A DNA stretch of 64,000 nucleotides from Corbicula japonica (taxonomy: Eukaryota; Mollusca; Bivalvia; Venerida; Cyrenidae). The translations under genes and the position numbers were made by a program. The DNA lies in contig JAZAYU010000013.1 in NCBI GenBank assembly GCA_038501625.1, forward strand, positions 992,001-1,056,000. The letters are read 5' to 3'. Of the stretch, positions 48,028 to 60,900 are shown piece after piece. The notes below the pieces were generated by a model that searched no databases, was not told where the DNA came from, and was given only the letters and a program-made list of their open reading frames with translations. The first letter of the stretch is position 1, and every line of letters begins with the position of its first letter.

Positions 48028-48117
48028 GGATAGACAATGAGTGGAGTGGTCTATGAAAAATAGATGCGAGCGCAGCGAGCGTCTATTTTTCATAGCCACT
48101 GCACTAGGTGTCTATCC
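48028..48117. repeat. Hairpin element with GCGAGCGCAGCGAGC centre
   Basis: GGATAGACA... at 48028 pairs with ...TGTCTATCC at 48117, with a perfect inner stem CTATGAAAAATAGA/TCTATTTTTCATAG and a GC-rich centre. Confidence 0.8.
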
Positions 48118-48390
48118 GACTTAGACCACATGACTGCAAAACCCCGAAATTCTCGTGCACAAAGCATCGATCCCCAGCACTTTACAAGCCGTCACACAAA
48201 CTACTGTCATTCACAATTCGTGTATAAAAGGAGCCACATGTATTTAGTGAGTAAATCTGTAATTCTGTTGTAATTTCAGTTAGAAATTTAATCACATTAA
48301 AAACTTAAGTAGTTTTAAAGTAAGTTTTATATTTTTGTCATTCATTAAAAAATAAAATGTTTGAGTGTTTTAATGAATTAGTTCATAAGT

Positions 48391-48457
48391 TCATCATCAT
48401 CATCATCATCACCATCACCATCAACAACAACAACAACAGCAACAACAACAACAACAG
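48391..48457. repeat. Compound (CAT)n(CAA)n microsatellite
   Basis: CAT/CAC units followed by CAA/CAG units. Confidence 0.9.
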
Positions 48458-48724
48458 TACTAATAATAATAGTAATTTTATTAAATTTTGAAGGCGTAAA
48501 CTGCTAAAAATTGACCGTTAACTTGTCATGAAATAGTGAAAGACAAAGAAATTTTATTTTACAAGTTATTTTTATAAAATTGCATTTTAAAAACTTGTTA
48601 ATATAAATATTGCAATCTTGTTACCATGTTTTAAAAATGAAACTAAATACACGGTGTACGTTTATTTAGTTTGTATGCTCGAGGTTCTGTGGCAGTTGTC
48701 ATTGCACCATCATTGGTAAAAAAA

Positions 48725-49345
48725 TAATATTCAAAATCTCTCTAACGGCAAAATGCAGTTCAATAAAACTTAGCACAAATCATTGTTATTTGTGAATGTT
48801 TATTTTACACACGTTAAGAGAAGTTAGAACAGTAAAGAAAAATAGTTAGACCAAAAAATCCATAAAACTGTGTATGCAAAAAAACAACAACACAAAAACG
48901 AAGCAACACTTATTATCAATTTATATGCCTTCATGAGTAATGAGTTACTGACAACAATATCTAATAGCCTCTTGTCTAACAAATCTATAGAATACGGTTT
49001 ATTTGTTAAAGTGTGTATGACATTTCCTGGTCGCGAAAATAGATGACAAAAATAAAAATGTTGATTTCTCTCTTCATTATTGAGAGTTCTTTTCAATGCC
49101 CTTAGATATTGTTGTCAGAATAATTTGACGCATGTGCGCATTTGAATTGTTGTTTTATGTTGCTTCGTTTTAATGATTTATAGCAAATAGAATTTTAGAT
49201 TTTTTTTTAGGTCTAGTTATGTTGCTTTACTGTTCTAACTTTTCTTAACGAACAATATCATACACCAATAGCATTGATTTATGCAAAGTTTGATGGAACT
49301 GCGTTTTGCCGTTTTAGAGATTTTGATAACTTTCTTTGTAGTCTA
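48725..49345. mobile_element. Foldback element, about 620 bp
   Basis: 48725-48910 matches 49130-49345 in reverse orientation (shared blocks AAAATCTCT-x-AACGGCAAAA-x-GCAGTTC, AGTTAGAACAGTAAAG and AACGAAGCAACA). No coding frame is supported. Confidence 0.65.
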
Positions 49346-49464
49346 TGACACAGTAATTACAATTATCACAAACGTGTATCGATAGCACAGTATGACACTA
49401 AGATATTGACCGTCCATTTGTTAATATGAGATAGTAAACGAGATGCACGTGCTTCACGAACCTT

Positions 49465-49531
49465 CGTAGACAACGCCAAAGAGTTGTCTACGGGATTTAG
49501 ACAACGGTAATACTGGCCACTGATTGGCCAG
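49465..49531. repeat. Two short perfect hairpins upstream of the transposase
   Basis: CGTAGACAAC-GCCAAAGA-GTTGTCTACG (49465-49492) and CTGGCCA-CTGAT-TGGCCAG (49513-49531). Confidence 0.75.
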
Positions 49532-49635
49532 TGGACGATAGCTGTGGTCTAAAGGTGTGTTTATAATGCCATTTTAGAGAGCCATATAGACACACTTACT
49601 TTTGGAGTTGTTTAATTCCACTTATTAATTAAAAA

Positions 49636-50651
49636 ATGCCGAGACTTAGACAAGATTTACGTAACCAAATTATTGGATTATTGCTAGCAGGCATCGGCCA
49701 AAGGGAGTGTGCAAGGCGTTTTAATGTTCACCAATCGACAATATCACGCCTTCACCAGCGTTTCATGAATATGGGTAATGTTGCTGATCGCCCGATACCT
49801 GGTCAACCGCGTGTAACTACCCGACGTCAAGACATTTACATACGCCAACGTCATCTCCGAAATCGTTTTACTACAGCAGTTTCCACGGCAAATTTGATAC
49901 CAGGACGTCGCCACAGGAACATCGATGCAAAGACAGTGATAAGACGGTTAAGAGATTTCGGAATCCGCTGCTGACGACCGTACAAGGGACCGATCTTCAC
50001 TCAACGTTATAGGCAGAATCGAGTACGCTGGGCCCGTTATATGATCAACAATCGACGCCTGAACTGGAATGAAGTTGTTTTTCCTGACGAATCAATGTTT
50101 TCCCTAAGTTTCGCAGATGGAAGAGTTCGTCTGTATAGACGTCGACATGAACGCTTCCTTGATGGCTGTGTTGTAGAGCGTAACAGGTTCGGGGAAGGCA
50201 GCGTTATGGTTTGGGGCGCTATTAATCATGATTTTCGTTCTGACCTTGCTCTTATTCAAGACAACCTTACCGCACAGCGTTACATTGATGACGTGCTTAG
50301 ACCTGTTCTCGTTCCTCTGCTTCATCGTCACCGCAACAACCGTCAACTGTCGTTCCAACAGCACAATGCACGTGCGCACAGTGCCAGACTCACCCGGAAT
50401 ATTTTAATCAACCAGGGGATTGACGTTCTCGAGTGGGCTGCAGTGTCTCCCGATATGAACACGTGTGGGATGAGCTCCAACGGAGTCTTCGACGACGTCC
50501 GCAGCAACCGCAGAACGTCCGCGAGCTTGGCCTTGCACTGCAACAGGAATGGCAGAATATTCCCATGACAACCATCCGACGCTTAGTGAGGTTGATGCCA
50601 AGGCGTCTGCAAGCTTTAATCGCCAAAAATGGTGGCCATAACCGCTATTGA
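49636..50651 (+). pseudogene. Dead Tc1/mariner transposase
   Basis: The N-terminal helix-turn-helix is clear (LRNQIIGLLLAGIGQRECAR, then RFNVHQSTISRLHQRF), followed by the linker GQPRVTTRR and a second DNA-binding domain. An in-frame TGA at 49972-49974 interrupts just before RPYKGPI. The catalytic domain has VVFPDESMFSL (first Asp intact), GSVMVWGAI, then FQQHNARAH, where the family has QQDNARxH: the second catalytic Asp is His. At about 50455 SPDMN jumps out of frame; comparison with the usual SPDxNPIEHVW implies a 10-base loss between GAAC repeats, with HVWDELQRSLRRRP resuming in the next frame (to 50651). Three independent lesions, so non-functional. I could not find the terminal inverted repeats. 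Confidence 0.85.
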
Positions 50652-50890
50652 AAATCAGAAAACGCCGAATCCAGACACTATCTTTGTTTGACGAACGCTC
50701 CCAAAGAGTAGATCTATCGAAGTTAATTTTTTTGTCATTACCAATAAAATATCGAGATGTACTTGAAATTTATTTATATTCTGTATAATCATCGAATCTT
50801 TCATCACAGTGTAAAAATTGAGATGTATATTTCAGAGATGCGTTTCTAGAGTCCGTCAGTATATTAATACCACACACATAGAGAGCCTTA

Positions 50891-51822
50891 GGCCCCAGTT
50901 ACACAGACGGTCGGTGCCCAATATGTTATTTTAATTTAAGTTACTCGCTGTTTTGGTCGGTTGCCATGCATGAGATTTTCCGTGTAACCGGCCATCGGTG
51001 ATGGACTAGTGTTCAATCGGCTAAATAAATATTTCATAGGTTGCTTGTATGAGACCTAAACCAACTCAAACGGGAATGGGTCGGTGATAAGGATGATTTC
51101 ATCGGTAAAAATGCTGAAATACTATCGGTTTTTGTCGTTTGTAAATCGGAGCTAAATCGGGCGTAACGCTGATAAATCGGTGTTTAATAGCTTATCATCA
51201 GTGGTTCAACACTTTCCGTCAGATATTGCCGGTGATTCATATTTGGTTATCTTTGTTTGATCGGTGACATCGGTGATAAAGAGCCTGCATATCTCGTGAT
51301 ATAGGTTGCCGTCGGTTCTTTTCTTTAAAAAAGTATGTTAAGTGATGAAAACCGATTACTTTTTCAGTTTACCGAAAAACATCACCGATGACATGAAGGC
51401 AGCAGTCGATTGGTCACAGATTGATTCCCTATTAACCACCGATCAAAACCGACAAAATCCCACGCTTTAATTCTCATCTTGTTTTCTATGGGTGGTAGGT
51501 ATTAGTTGATCGGTTGCTTATCGGTGGCCCATCGGCGATATCGTATGTAGACAGGTTGTCGATCGTTGACAGCGGTTGTAGACAGGCCGTCGATCGGTTA
51601 TTTGTAAAATATTTTCACCGATCGAGAATTTTAAACATGTTCAAAAATCCCAATCGGTTATTTTTCACCGACAGAACTTATCTTTTCTCAAGAGCAGTTG
51701 ATCAGTGGCAAACAGGTGACCAAAAGGTGATATCGGTGTTTAATACGTTGTCATCGGTTCACTCCATAATTTGGCTGAAAAGCTCACCGATCACTCACCG
51801 ATGGCTCTGTGTAACTGGGGTG
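50891..51822. mobile_element. Harbinger-like MITE, 932 bp, TTA target duplication
   Basis: The ends are GGCCCCAGTTACACAGA (left) and CACCCCAGTTACACAGA (right, reverse complement), flanked by TTA at 50888-50890 and 51823-51825. A 3-bp TWA duplication and GGCCCC-type ends fit PIF/Harbinger. The interior is packed with ATCGGT(G) and ACCGAT motifs on both strands and a long ORF at 51514-51828 made of these motifs; no transposase is visible. Confidence 0.7.
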
Positions 51823-51904
51823 TTATGAAGGACGCATTAAGAGGGAGTGAAACGCTACAATATTCTGATAAGTGCAGAAATGTTCTATGTGCTGTCTGAA
51901 AGTG

Positions 51905-52195
51905 AAACATACATATTAGGAATACACACACTCAGAAAACATAGCCCCATTGCAAAAAGCAAAGAAAAAGAAAGCATCTGTTAAACAAATATCAATTTAA
52001 AAATGAGATGAACAATTGCCACAGGAAGTTTAAACCAGGTTCAAAAGCGCATGAACCTCATACATGCCCCAACAGGTTCTCAACTTCTCATTTGAACAAG
52101 ATGTCTTTGTGTAATATCTCCAACTTACACGTCAACTCCATAATGTTGCATGCAAAAGCACACAATCATATAAAATTTAATAAGCTAATGGCATT
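51905..52195 (-). repeat. Repeat A copy 8, degenerate
   Basis: Minus-strand copy with CATACATATTAGGAAT end, AAGTTTAAACCAGGTTC and ATGCCCCAACAGGTTCTC blocks, extending to the TGTTGCATGCAAAAGCACAC sequence seen beside copy 1. Confidence 0.6.
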
Positions 52196-52574
52196 GTCGA
52201 ACAAAATAGTTACTGAATGAGCTTACTGTGACTAGAGCTCTTGGAGTTTAATCAGCGACAACACGATGGCAGGAATAAAAGAAAGAGATTGAGCCCTGAG
52301 CTTACATTGGTAAACTGGATGAAGGAAAACTGCAAACTTACTGCAGCAGTACATTCCCCTTACACAGGTGCATTAAGCTTTGTTTCAAATGTAGAGATCA
52401 TTGCTTTGGAGTTTGGAAAAATAGAGCAAACAAATATTATTTATCACATTTATTTGAAATTGGACATTTTAGCTAACAACTCATTAACAAAAATACAAAA
52501 TGTTATAAAATCACAACAATGCTGCCAGGGTTGCTACAACATGTGAATAGAACTTTAACTCAGATATCATTAAC

Positions 52575-52818
52575 GTTTTACTCCATATATACACATTTAC
52601 TGGCGGGTCCAACAATGTAGATCCAGATGAGCTGGCATGTATGTGCCATCTGATCTACAGCTACACTTGACAGCTTTTAGATTCATTAGGTTACTTTTTG
52701 ACCAAGAAGTGAATATAACAAGTGGTATAAATCCAGATGAGACCACTGTGACAGCTGACCTGGATGTACTATGTTCTGTTCAACCATGCAAAGAAAATCA
52801 TATATATGGAGTAAAGGT
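52575..52818. mobile_element. TTAA-type MITE (repeat C), degenerate copy
   Basis: Ends TACTCCATATATAC and TATATATGGAGTA are inverted; the interior has the AATGTAGATCCAGATGAGC, GCCATCTGATCTACA and GACCAAGAAGTGAA blocks of the family. Confidence 0.6.
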
Positions 52819-52927
52819 TATTATAATATTATATTCAAGAAAAACATGCAGTCATTCTTACTAATATCATTCTGGTTTGTCAGAACTATTAAAGAAAGAA
52901 AAAATTCTAAACCCGAAGTTGTTAACC

Positions 52928-53107
52928 TGTTACTCCATGGATACAGTATATATCCAATGTGTGTCAAGTGTAGATTCACAACAGCCTGCCATTCTGTGCA
53001 GTCTGACCAGGATCTATATTGTTCTTTTCTTGTTCAGAAAATACCTAATGAATCTAATAGTGAACAGCACTGATCAGGATCTACTCTGGTTGCACATGGA
53101 GTAAAGG
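52928..53107. mobile_element. TTAA-type MITE (repeat C), shortened copy
   Basis: TACTCCATGG start and CACATGGAGTA end, with AGTCTGACCAGGATCTATATTG and CACTGATCAGGATCTACTCTGG inside. Confidence 0.55.
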
Positions 53108-54680
53108 CTTGAAAAGCATCATGAACTTCATAATGAACTTAAATAACTAAGGTTACAATCGGTGATTTTGATTTCTGATTATGCATTCCAGATATTTTAG
53201 CAAACTTCAAACATATAAATAACAGAAAAAAGTCAGTTAGTACCTAGCTACTTGCAAACAAAGTTTCCTTTACCAAATTATTAAACTTCATTCAGATTTG
53301 TTACCGACAATCTCACTACCAAACCTTAAAAATCAACTAGTGTACGAAAAACAATTTTTTTTTGTGAACATGTAGACAGGACAGCAGGAAAGCTTGAATG
53401 AACTTGTGCTTTATAGGAAACTATTTGTTCTAACTAAGCCCTTCCTTGTCTCTCACTGGTATACTGTAACCCTTTTATCCTAATCAAAAATTAAGTCAAA
53501 ACAGTTTTCTCATGCTTATAATTTTGACAACTGTAGTTTATCATTAAGGAAAGTAATATGCTGTTTTAATATATTAATTGTTTCAAATAACTGAACTGCA
53601 AAAATATCATTTTATCAACAAATCTTGACTAGCACCATATCAATCAAATAACTATCTAGAGGAACTAAATTGATCTCTTGTAAATACTTCTATTTCATTT
53701 TTGAAATAGATAAAAATAAATACTGAAGATATGTAATATTGTTGTTAATATAATCACTACTGTTTTCTACTGCAGAAACTTTTCAACACTACTGCTATTT
53801 AACCTAACCTTAATAACTTTGGGGATGGTGCAAGTTTTCATGGTATGTAGCAAATACTTATCAAAATTCCTGACAGGTCACCTACCATATCTTTAAATAT
53901 TTCTTTCCCTGAGAGATAAGCATAAAATCGAATTGCATTCTGGACACAACCAAAACATTGAATACATTCTGTGATAATTTGGTTTAAATAACTTGCTTTG
54001 TTAAAGAGACTGTGTCTCAAAGGACAATATCATCAATAATAAAAGTCACAAAAAATAAATTGAAGAAAAACTGAAGTACCATCTATAATCACTGTTAAAA
54101 TCATGTGTTAGCCTGAAACAAAGTAACCTGCAGCTTACCGGTAATTAGTTGTAATAAATGTTCAACTTTAAGTTATCATAATGTGAAACAATTCTTAGTG
54201 TTCCATTTGTCAGCTGATTAGATTGAAGTTTAAACACTTTATAGTGATTGCACTTTATATTTTTCATAAATATTAATTTCCAAGGTAAACTATTAGGAAT
54301 CTTGTTCAGTGTATTAACCTTTATCATACTGACTTTAAAATAGCAAGTATGATTTTATATTTTTACGCTATTTTTATTATAAAGCTATTTTTGAGAACAA
54401 GTGTATAATGTTATTGATAACACTGTTTCACAATGTTCAACATAAATTTATTCATTTGTTTTACTCAAGAGTTGGATAGCTTCTTCAAGTTAATTTCAGA
54501 CAATACATGCATGCAAATACATGCAGATTTCTGAGGAATTCTGATGGTTTTACGGAAAACCACTATTCTACCAATACAAGTCATGGTTTTGACATATTGT
54601 AGTCAAACTCTATTTATACTGGAATAGATTTATATTCATGGGCAAGAAATTTCATGGTTTTTGGTAAGACAGTAGTTCCC
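53108..54680. other. Intergenic, no gene seen
   Basis: AT-rich; no frame above about 60 codons and no recognised repeat. Confidence 0.4.
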
Positions 54681-54689
54681 TTGGTTCTT

Positions 54690-54930
54690 AGATCCTGGGC
54701 CCTAGAGCATAGAACTAAGAAAGTCTCCAATCTCAGTGTTATGATCTTCGTATCTGGATTTCAATTTTCTGAAACTGTGCCCAAGATCATAAAACTAAAT
54801 CTGGAGATCAGTCTCAAATCTCAAGGATCTGATTGGCTGAAATGGCGACCAGTCACCATTTCAGCCAATCAGATCCTTGAGATTTGAGACTGATCACAAA
54901 ACTTAGTTTTATGATCTTGGGCCCTGCATT
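54690..54930. mobile_element. Foldback MITE (repeat D), plus a partial second copy
   Basis: 54777-54930 is a long palindrome (CCCAAGATCATAAAACTAA to TTAGTTTTATGATCTTGGG) whose centre reads AATGGCGACCAGTCACCATT. 54690-54776 repeats part of one arm. Confidence 0.75.
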
Positions 54931-55551
54931 TCCACAGAATATTACATTTCAAATTAGAAGATCATTGTGCCGAAGAAAAATAATTACCCAACAAATATAA
55001 ATGAACACAGTATGTTCTTTATTATCTGGCAAATAGCTAAATATTTTCCTCTAAATGTAAACTCAATTCCTCCGGTTATTGTAGATAATACATTATGTCT
55101 GAGACAATGGATTAAATAGATGAATTGTGCTATACAGAGATACCAATGATAATTTACTATAAAAATAAAAACATTTACTGGTAAATGTCAAACCTAGTGC
55201 AGTTCTTTTACCCCAGAAAAGATTACATTGTAATAAAAGATAACATATTACTTGGAAATGAAATTTTTTTAAATAACACAATTTAATAAAGTATTTAATA
55301 TTTAAAATGTAAATGAAGCCAATCTAGAAGGTTAACCAAACAGAATATTCCTGAAGTTGAAGCAAACAGAAAAGCTCTCGAGCATTTAAAATAAAAATAG
55401 CACACAAACAAACTATCACAGACATAAAAGATTGAGTCCATCTCACAACCTACAAATTTCGATGTAAGTCAATATGTAAACTGTACAAGTGTAGAAAAAA
55501 TTAAAACATTCAACTTGGCTATAACTGAACTTGAGTCTTAAAGAGATCAGT

Positions 55552-55680
55552 TCTGAAGGTTATAAAGCTGGGATTGGAAACCAGTCTCAAATCTCAAGCA
55601 TCTGATCAGTCGCCATTTCAGCCAATCAGATGCTTGAGATTTGAGACTGGTTTCCATGCTCAGTTTTGTAACCTTGGGCA
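55552..55680. mobile_element. Foldback MITE (repeat D)
   Basis: GAAACCAGTCTCAAATCTCA pairs with TGAGATTTGAGACTGGTTTC; one arm centre is shortened (CTGATCAGTCGCCATTTCAG). Confidence 0.7.
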
Positions 55681-57089
55681 CAGCATTGCCTTTTAATAAA
55701 GCTACCTATCATAACTGTTGTGAGAATTAAAGTTCCCTAGCAGTAATGAATTGTGAGGTATAAACAGAAAAATAAAAGTAAGTATATCTAGAATACAGGC
55801 AGATGTTTGCAACAAAAATGATTTGTATGCTCTATCATGACGAAAAGCAAATATTCTTCAAAACAGAAGCAGTTTAACTTATGAATTAAAAGTTATATTA
55901 CTAATTACAGAGATAATCATTAACAAACTCCCTTCCGTTACACTTTATAATGAATCTGACAAAATGTCTGTCACAAAGTAAGGATCAAAATCGAAAGTGT
56001 CATTTGTAACACATTCTGTCAATTTCCATCAGATCAAAATTCATGTGTAACCAAATGTGCAGTTACTAAGGACTGGTGGCATTTTTTGGAAAACAGTACT
56101 TGATAATTCACAAGAATTTTGAAACTCTAAATAACAAAAATACAGTGCTTCTTCCTATGACAGGCTAATTAACAATCTGCACATTTACATGTATACTAAA
56201 TTTATTAAATAACCTTGTGAGATATTTTACGACTTTAAATAGTCATTGATTTCATTCTCTGAACAAAAACACTTATAAATATACCCTTACACACATGTTC
56301 CCATAAACCAAACAATACAGATCTCAACAAATGGTTAATTCAAAAAGGCAATGAACGGAAAACAGAAAGGTAAGGTGTGCATGTAGATTATTGTGCATAG
56401 CGTACATGTATTACTTTCCAAAATATCACTAGAAGCAAATGTTGCAATAAGGAAAATATGAGGACATCAAATGTCAGTGTTGTGATGTGCTTTTGATGTA
56501 CTGAAAACAAATGCAGTTTATGACTCTTGTTTCATGCAATCACACCTGCCAAGTGATTTTCTTGTGTTGTATTTTAGGCATGAAATGAGGGAGAATTTTA
56601 TTTTCATAAACCAAAGTAGGAACTTGCTCATACAGATGAGGACATTTGATCAGATCACATGTAAATCTTTTCTGGAAGCTTTAACGAGAAACGGGGAAAC
56701 TCGGCAGGTATGATGTGATCAATGATTTACTTATATTACAGCTAATAGAGAACTTCATCTAGCCTTATGTTCAATACAGGTTTGAGATTTCTGTTTGTAT
56801 CGGAGATTTGTTTGTGTAGGTGATCAAACCCACTACTACAACTTCATTCTGTCTCCATGTATAGAACCAATATGTTTTTACTGAAATTAATGCCAATGTT
56901 TCCATCCAGTTTTTGATAAATGCCATTTAACTTTAGAAGATAGAAGTGCATAAAATTGTCATTATTTGTTTAATTGGAGAAGAACAGCAAATTAATTGTC
57001 TTGTTTCTCCTTTCTGGCAATACAGTACAAGTAATTGACTGTCTTTGTAGTATTTTACTCCAATGCTGCTATCCCGAGACATTACAGAT
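55681..57089. other. 3' flank and likely 3' UTR of the coiled-coil gene
   Basis: AT-rich, no ORF. It lies downstream of the minus-strand stop at 57090; the polyadenylation site cannot be fixed. Confidence 0.4.
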
Positions 57090-57920
57090 CTAACCGACAG
57101 TCTTCAGGACGTTGTAACGTTTCAGCGTCATCCTGAGAGATCCGAGTTCTCTCTCCACACGATCAAGCTGATCTTCTAATTCCTCCTGAAAGAAAAAATA
57201 CATTCCAATTTTAATCAGTATAAATCTTCAGCAAGTTTGAGAGATACAGTAAAACCCCACTTTGCAACTGCCTCAATATTAAGGACAATTTTTGTAAGAA
57301 CAAAATCTTTTTCATTGACATTAAGGCAGGGAAATGTTTAAATGTGTCAATGATCAATTTAATTGAGTTAAGCTGTGTTGTAGAAATTCATAATATGTTC
57401 ATCATTATTTTACTGACTGCAGCTGATTCAAGATCATCATTTAATAAATAATTCACAAAATAATTGCAAATGGCAATATCCTGTTAGAAAGAACTGTCTC
57501 TTAAGGAGAAAGTGCAGCAAATTAAGGAAAACCCTGGTGCAAGTTAGCGAAACTTAGCAAAGAAATTTGGAATCGGAAAAAAACAGGTAATAAACGAGAA
57601 CAAACAAACTTTATTTGTTGACACAGATATATTATTCAAATAAATATTATTTCGTTCAATGCAATTATTGTAATTTCATTTTAATTTAGAAACCATAAAC
57701 CATCCCAACAAGACTATTATGCACCTGAAATTACATGGTCATATTTGTTTTATTATTCATGTTGCTATAATGTTGCTTGTTTCTATAGATGATTTCACTA
57801 TTTCAATGACATGTTGTTTTTAAAGAAATTAGGAAAACCAACCTATTTCATGCTTTTTGCTGCTGGAGCTGCTGATTATGATTATAATTATAATAATATT
57901 CAAGTATGATTATCAGTTGA

Positions 57921-57958
<38 letters not shown>

Positions 57959-60900
57959 TGGACTATGATGGTATCATAAATGCTCCATGCATGATTTTAA
58001 ACCAATTTAAAATTAATTAACCAAGACAAATGACCTGACACTAAAAAGAGGCCACCCCACTAATAAGACCACATTTATGCATGATAGTGGTCTAAAGTGG
58101 GGTTTTACAGTATTTTTAACAATGTCAGATATATATAACAGTGTATGCCATATGTTAAAAAAATGTCAGCACTGTAGTATATCTGTGTCAACAATATTGA
58201 ATACAAATGGCAACAGTATTGTTTAACTGTGTCAACAATTGGGTAAAATAAAATACCAGCAATACTGTGCAATAATGTATGACAGTATCACCCAAACTAT
58301 GTAACAGTGTAAGCAAACAGTTTGTGTGTTAACTTGACTGTCACATACCATTACATGTACCTTTTGTCTCCTGTTGTTTCTATCCACTCTGCCATGCAGC
58401 GGTATCTTGTTGATACTCGACTCGAGCTGTCGTTTCTTTGCCTGCAGTCCGTCGTAGCGACTCTCCATCTCGGAGATCGTCAGTATTTTCTCCTTGATTT
58501 TCTCCTCCTGAATATATTCCATTATAAATTCTCATTTACTTCATTAACCCTTTCCTCCATAGAAACACCTATATTGAGAAGGTGAACAGTGTAGATCCAG
58601 ATCAGCAGGCACATCCATGCCATCTGATCAGGATCTGCACTGTTTGTTTTATGATTCGTTAAGATTATTTCTGACCAAAATGCGACCAGTGCAGATCCTG
58701 AGCAGACGGCACGGATGTGCCGGCTGATCTGGATCTACACTGGTTGCACATGCGTAAAAATGCATATATATGGAGGAAAAGGGTTAAGTTCATTTTCAGA
58801 GTTATGGACTACTATATTGAATATGTGTACTTACATGTAATATCTTGGCAGGAATGTCAATCTTTTACTACATATATACACATCTTATCTTATTGCTGTA
58901 TAACTTAGTGTTATACAAACACCATGAAGTGTTGGAAACTAGACCTTCCAATATCACAAATTCTAAGCTTTTATCCTTTCCACCATTATGTGCCTATACG
59001 GCATGGGCAAACAGAGTAGATCCATATCAACTTGCACATCAGTGTCGGCTGATCAGGATCTGCACTGTCACTTTTTGATTTATTAGATTATTGCTGACCA
59101 AAAAGCGAACAGTGCAGATCCTCATCAGATGGCATAAATGTGCCAGCTGATCTGGATCTAAATTGGTCCAACACGCGTAAAAAGGTGTATATATAGAGAA
59201 AAGGCAATATTACTGATATAACAAGTCTGACCAGTGTAGATGTGGATCATATTGCACATCTGTGCAGTTCTGTTTGCTTCTTGGTCACAAATAACCAATG
59301 ACAATGAAGGGTGTCAAATTTTTAAGTATTTACCTATATACATATAAAATACTAGATGTTTTTTGTGAAAAATGCATGTCTCTCCCCTGCACCTTGGCCC
59401 CTGTGACCTTGACCTTTGACCTACTGACCCCAAAATCAATAGGGTTCTTCTACTCAATAAGGGCTATTACGCTATTTTGTTTGAATGCTCTGGGTCAAGC
59501 GGTACTCCAGTTACTGACCGGATACAGTTTTCACTCTTTGGGGCCCCTGTGACCTTGACCTTTGACCTACTGACCCCAAAATCAAAAGGAGTCCTCTACT
59601 CAATAAGGACATCCATCGTATGAAGTTTGAAGGCTCTGGGTGAAATAGAACTCCTGTTATTGAGCAGAAAGGGTTTTCACTCTAGAGGCTCCTGTGACCT
59701 TTTACCTTTAACCTACTGACCCCCAAATCAATAGGGTTCTTCTACTCAATAAGAGCTATCACCCTATGAAGTTTGAATGCTCTGGGTCTAACAGTACTCC
59801 AGTTATTGAGCAGAAACAGTTTTTACACTTTGGGCCCCAGTGACTTTGACCTCTGACCCAAAATCAATAGGAGTTCTCTGCTCGATAAGGACATCCATTG
59901 TATGAAGTTTGAAGGCTCTAGGTGAAATAGAACTCCTGTTATTGAGCTGAAATGGTTTTCACTCTTCGGGCCCCTGTGACCTTGACCTTTGACCTACTGA
60001 CCCCAAAATCAATAGGGTTCTTCTACTCAATAGGGACATCACCCTGTGAAGTTTGAATGCTGTGGGTCAAACGGTACTCCAGTTATTGAGCGAAAACAAA
60101 GTGTGACAGATGGACAGAGGGACAGACGGACAGGGCAAAAATGATATGTCTCCCCCAGAGAGGGGTGGGAGACATAATAAATGTATAAAATATCAGGCTG
60201 CTACATGTTATAGTGCCTTAGAAAAATGCGACACAAACTGTGCATGTATGTCATCTATATGTAAGAATCTAAGTATTCGGTGAACAGGAAGTAGGTGAGC
60301 AAGGAGCATAAAATCGCTTTGCACTATATGGGAATATATGATAAAGCAATAAGCAAAATATCAGGCTGCTGCATGTTTCAGTTGCTAAGAAAACTACAAC
60401 AGAAATTGTGCATGTATGTCAACTATGTGCACAAATCTAAGTATTCGGTAAACAGGAAGTAGATGAGCAAGGAGCATAAAATTGCTTTACACCATATGGG
60501 ACTATAGGATAAAGCATTATGCAAAATATCAGGCTGCTGCATGTTACAGTTGCTTAGACAACTGTGACGGAAATTGTGCATGTATGTCAACTATGTGTAA
60601 AAATCTAAGTATTCGGTGAGCAGGAAGTAGGTGAGCAAGGAGCATAAAATCGCTTTACACCATATGGGACTATAGGATAAAGCATTATGCAAAATATCAT
60701 GCTGCTGAATGTTATAGTTGCTTAGAAAACTGCAACGGAAATTGTGCATGTATGTCAACTATGTGTAAAAATCAAAGTATTCGGTGAACAGGAAGTAGGT
60801 GAGCAAGAAGCATAAAACCGCTTTACACCATATGGGACTATAGGATAAAGCATTATGCAAAATATCATGCTGCTGAATGTTATAGTTGCTTAGAAAACTG

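Noticed and set aside
50104..50626. Several minus-strand frames over the transposase
   Set aside because: Antisense shadows; the plus strand carries the recognisable transposase motifs.
54654..54887. 77-codon plus-strand frame
   Set aside because: Most of it is the palindrome of a repeat D element; the same peptide (SLKSQ-x-D-x-LKWR) appears wherever repeat D occurs.
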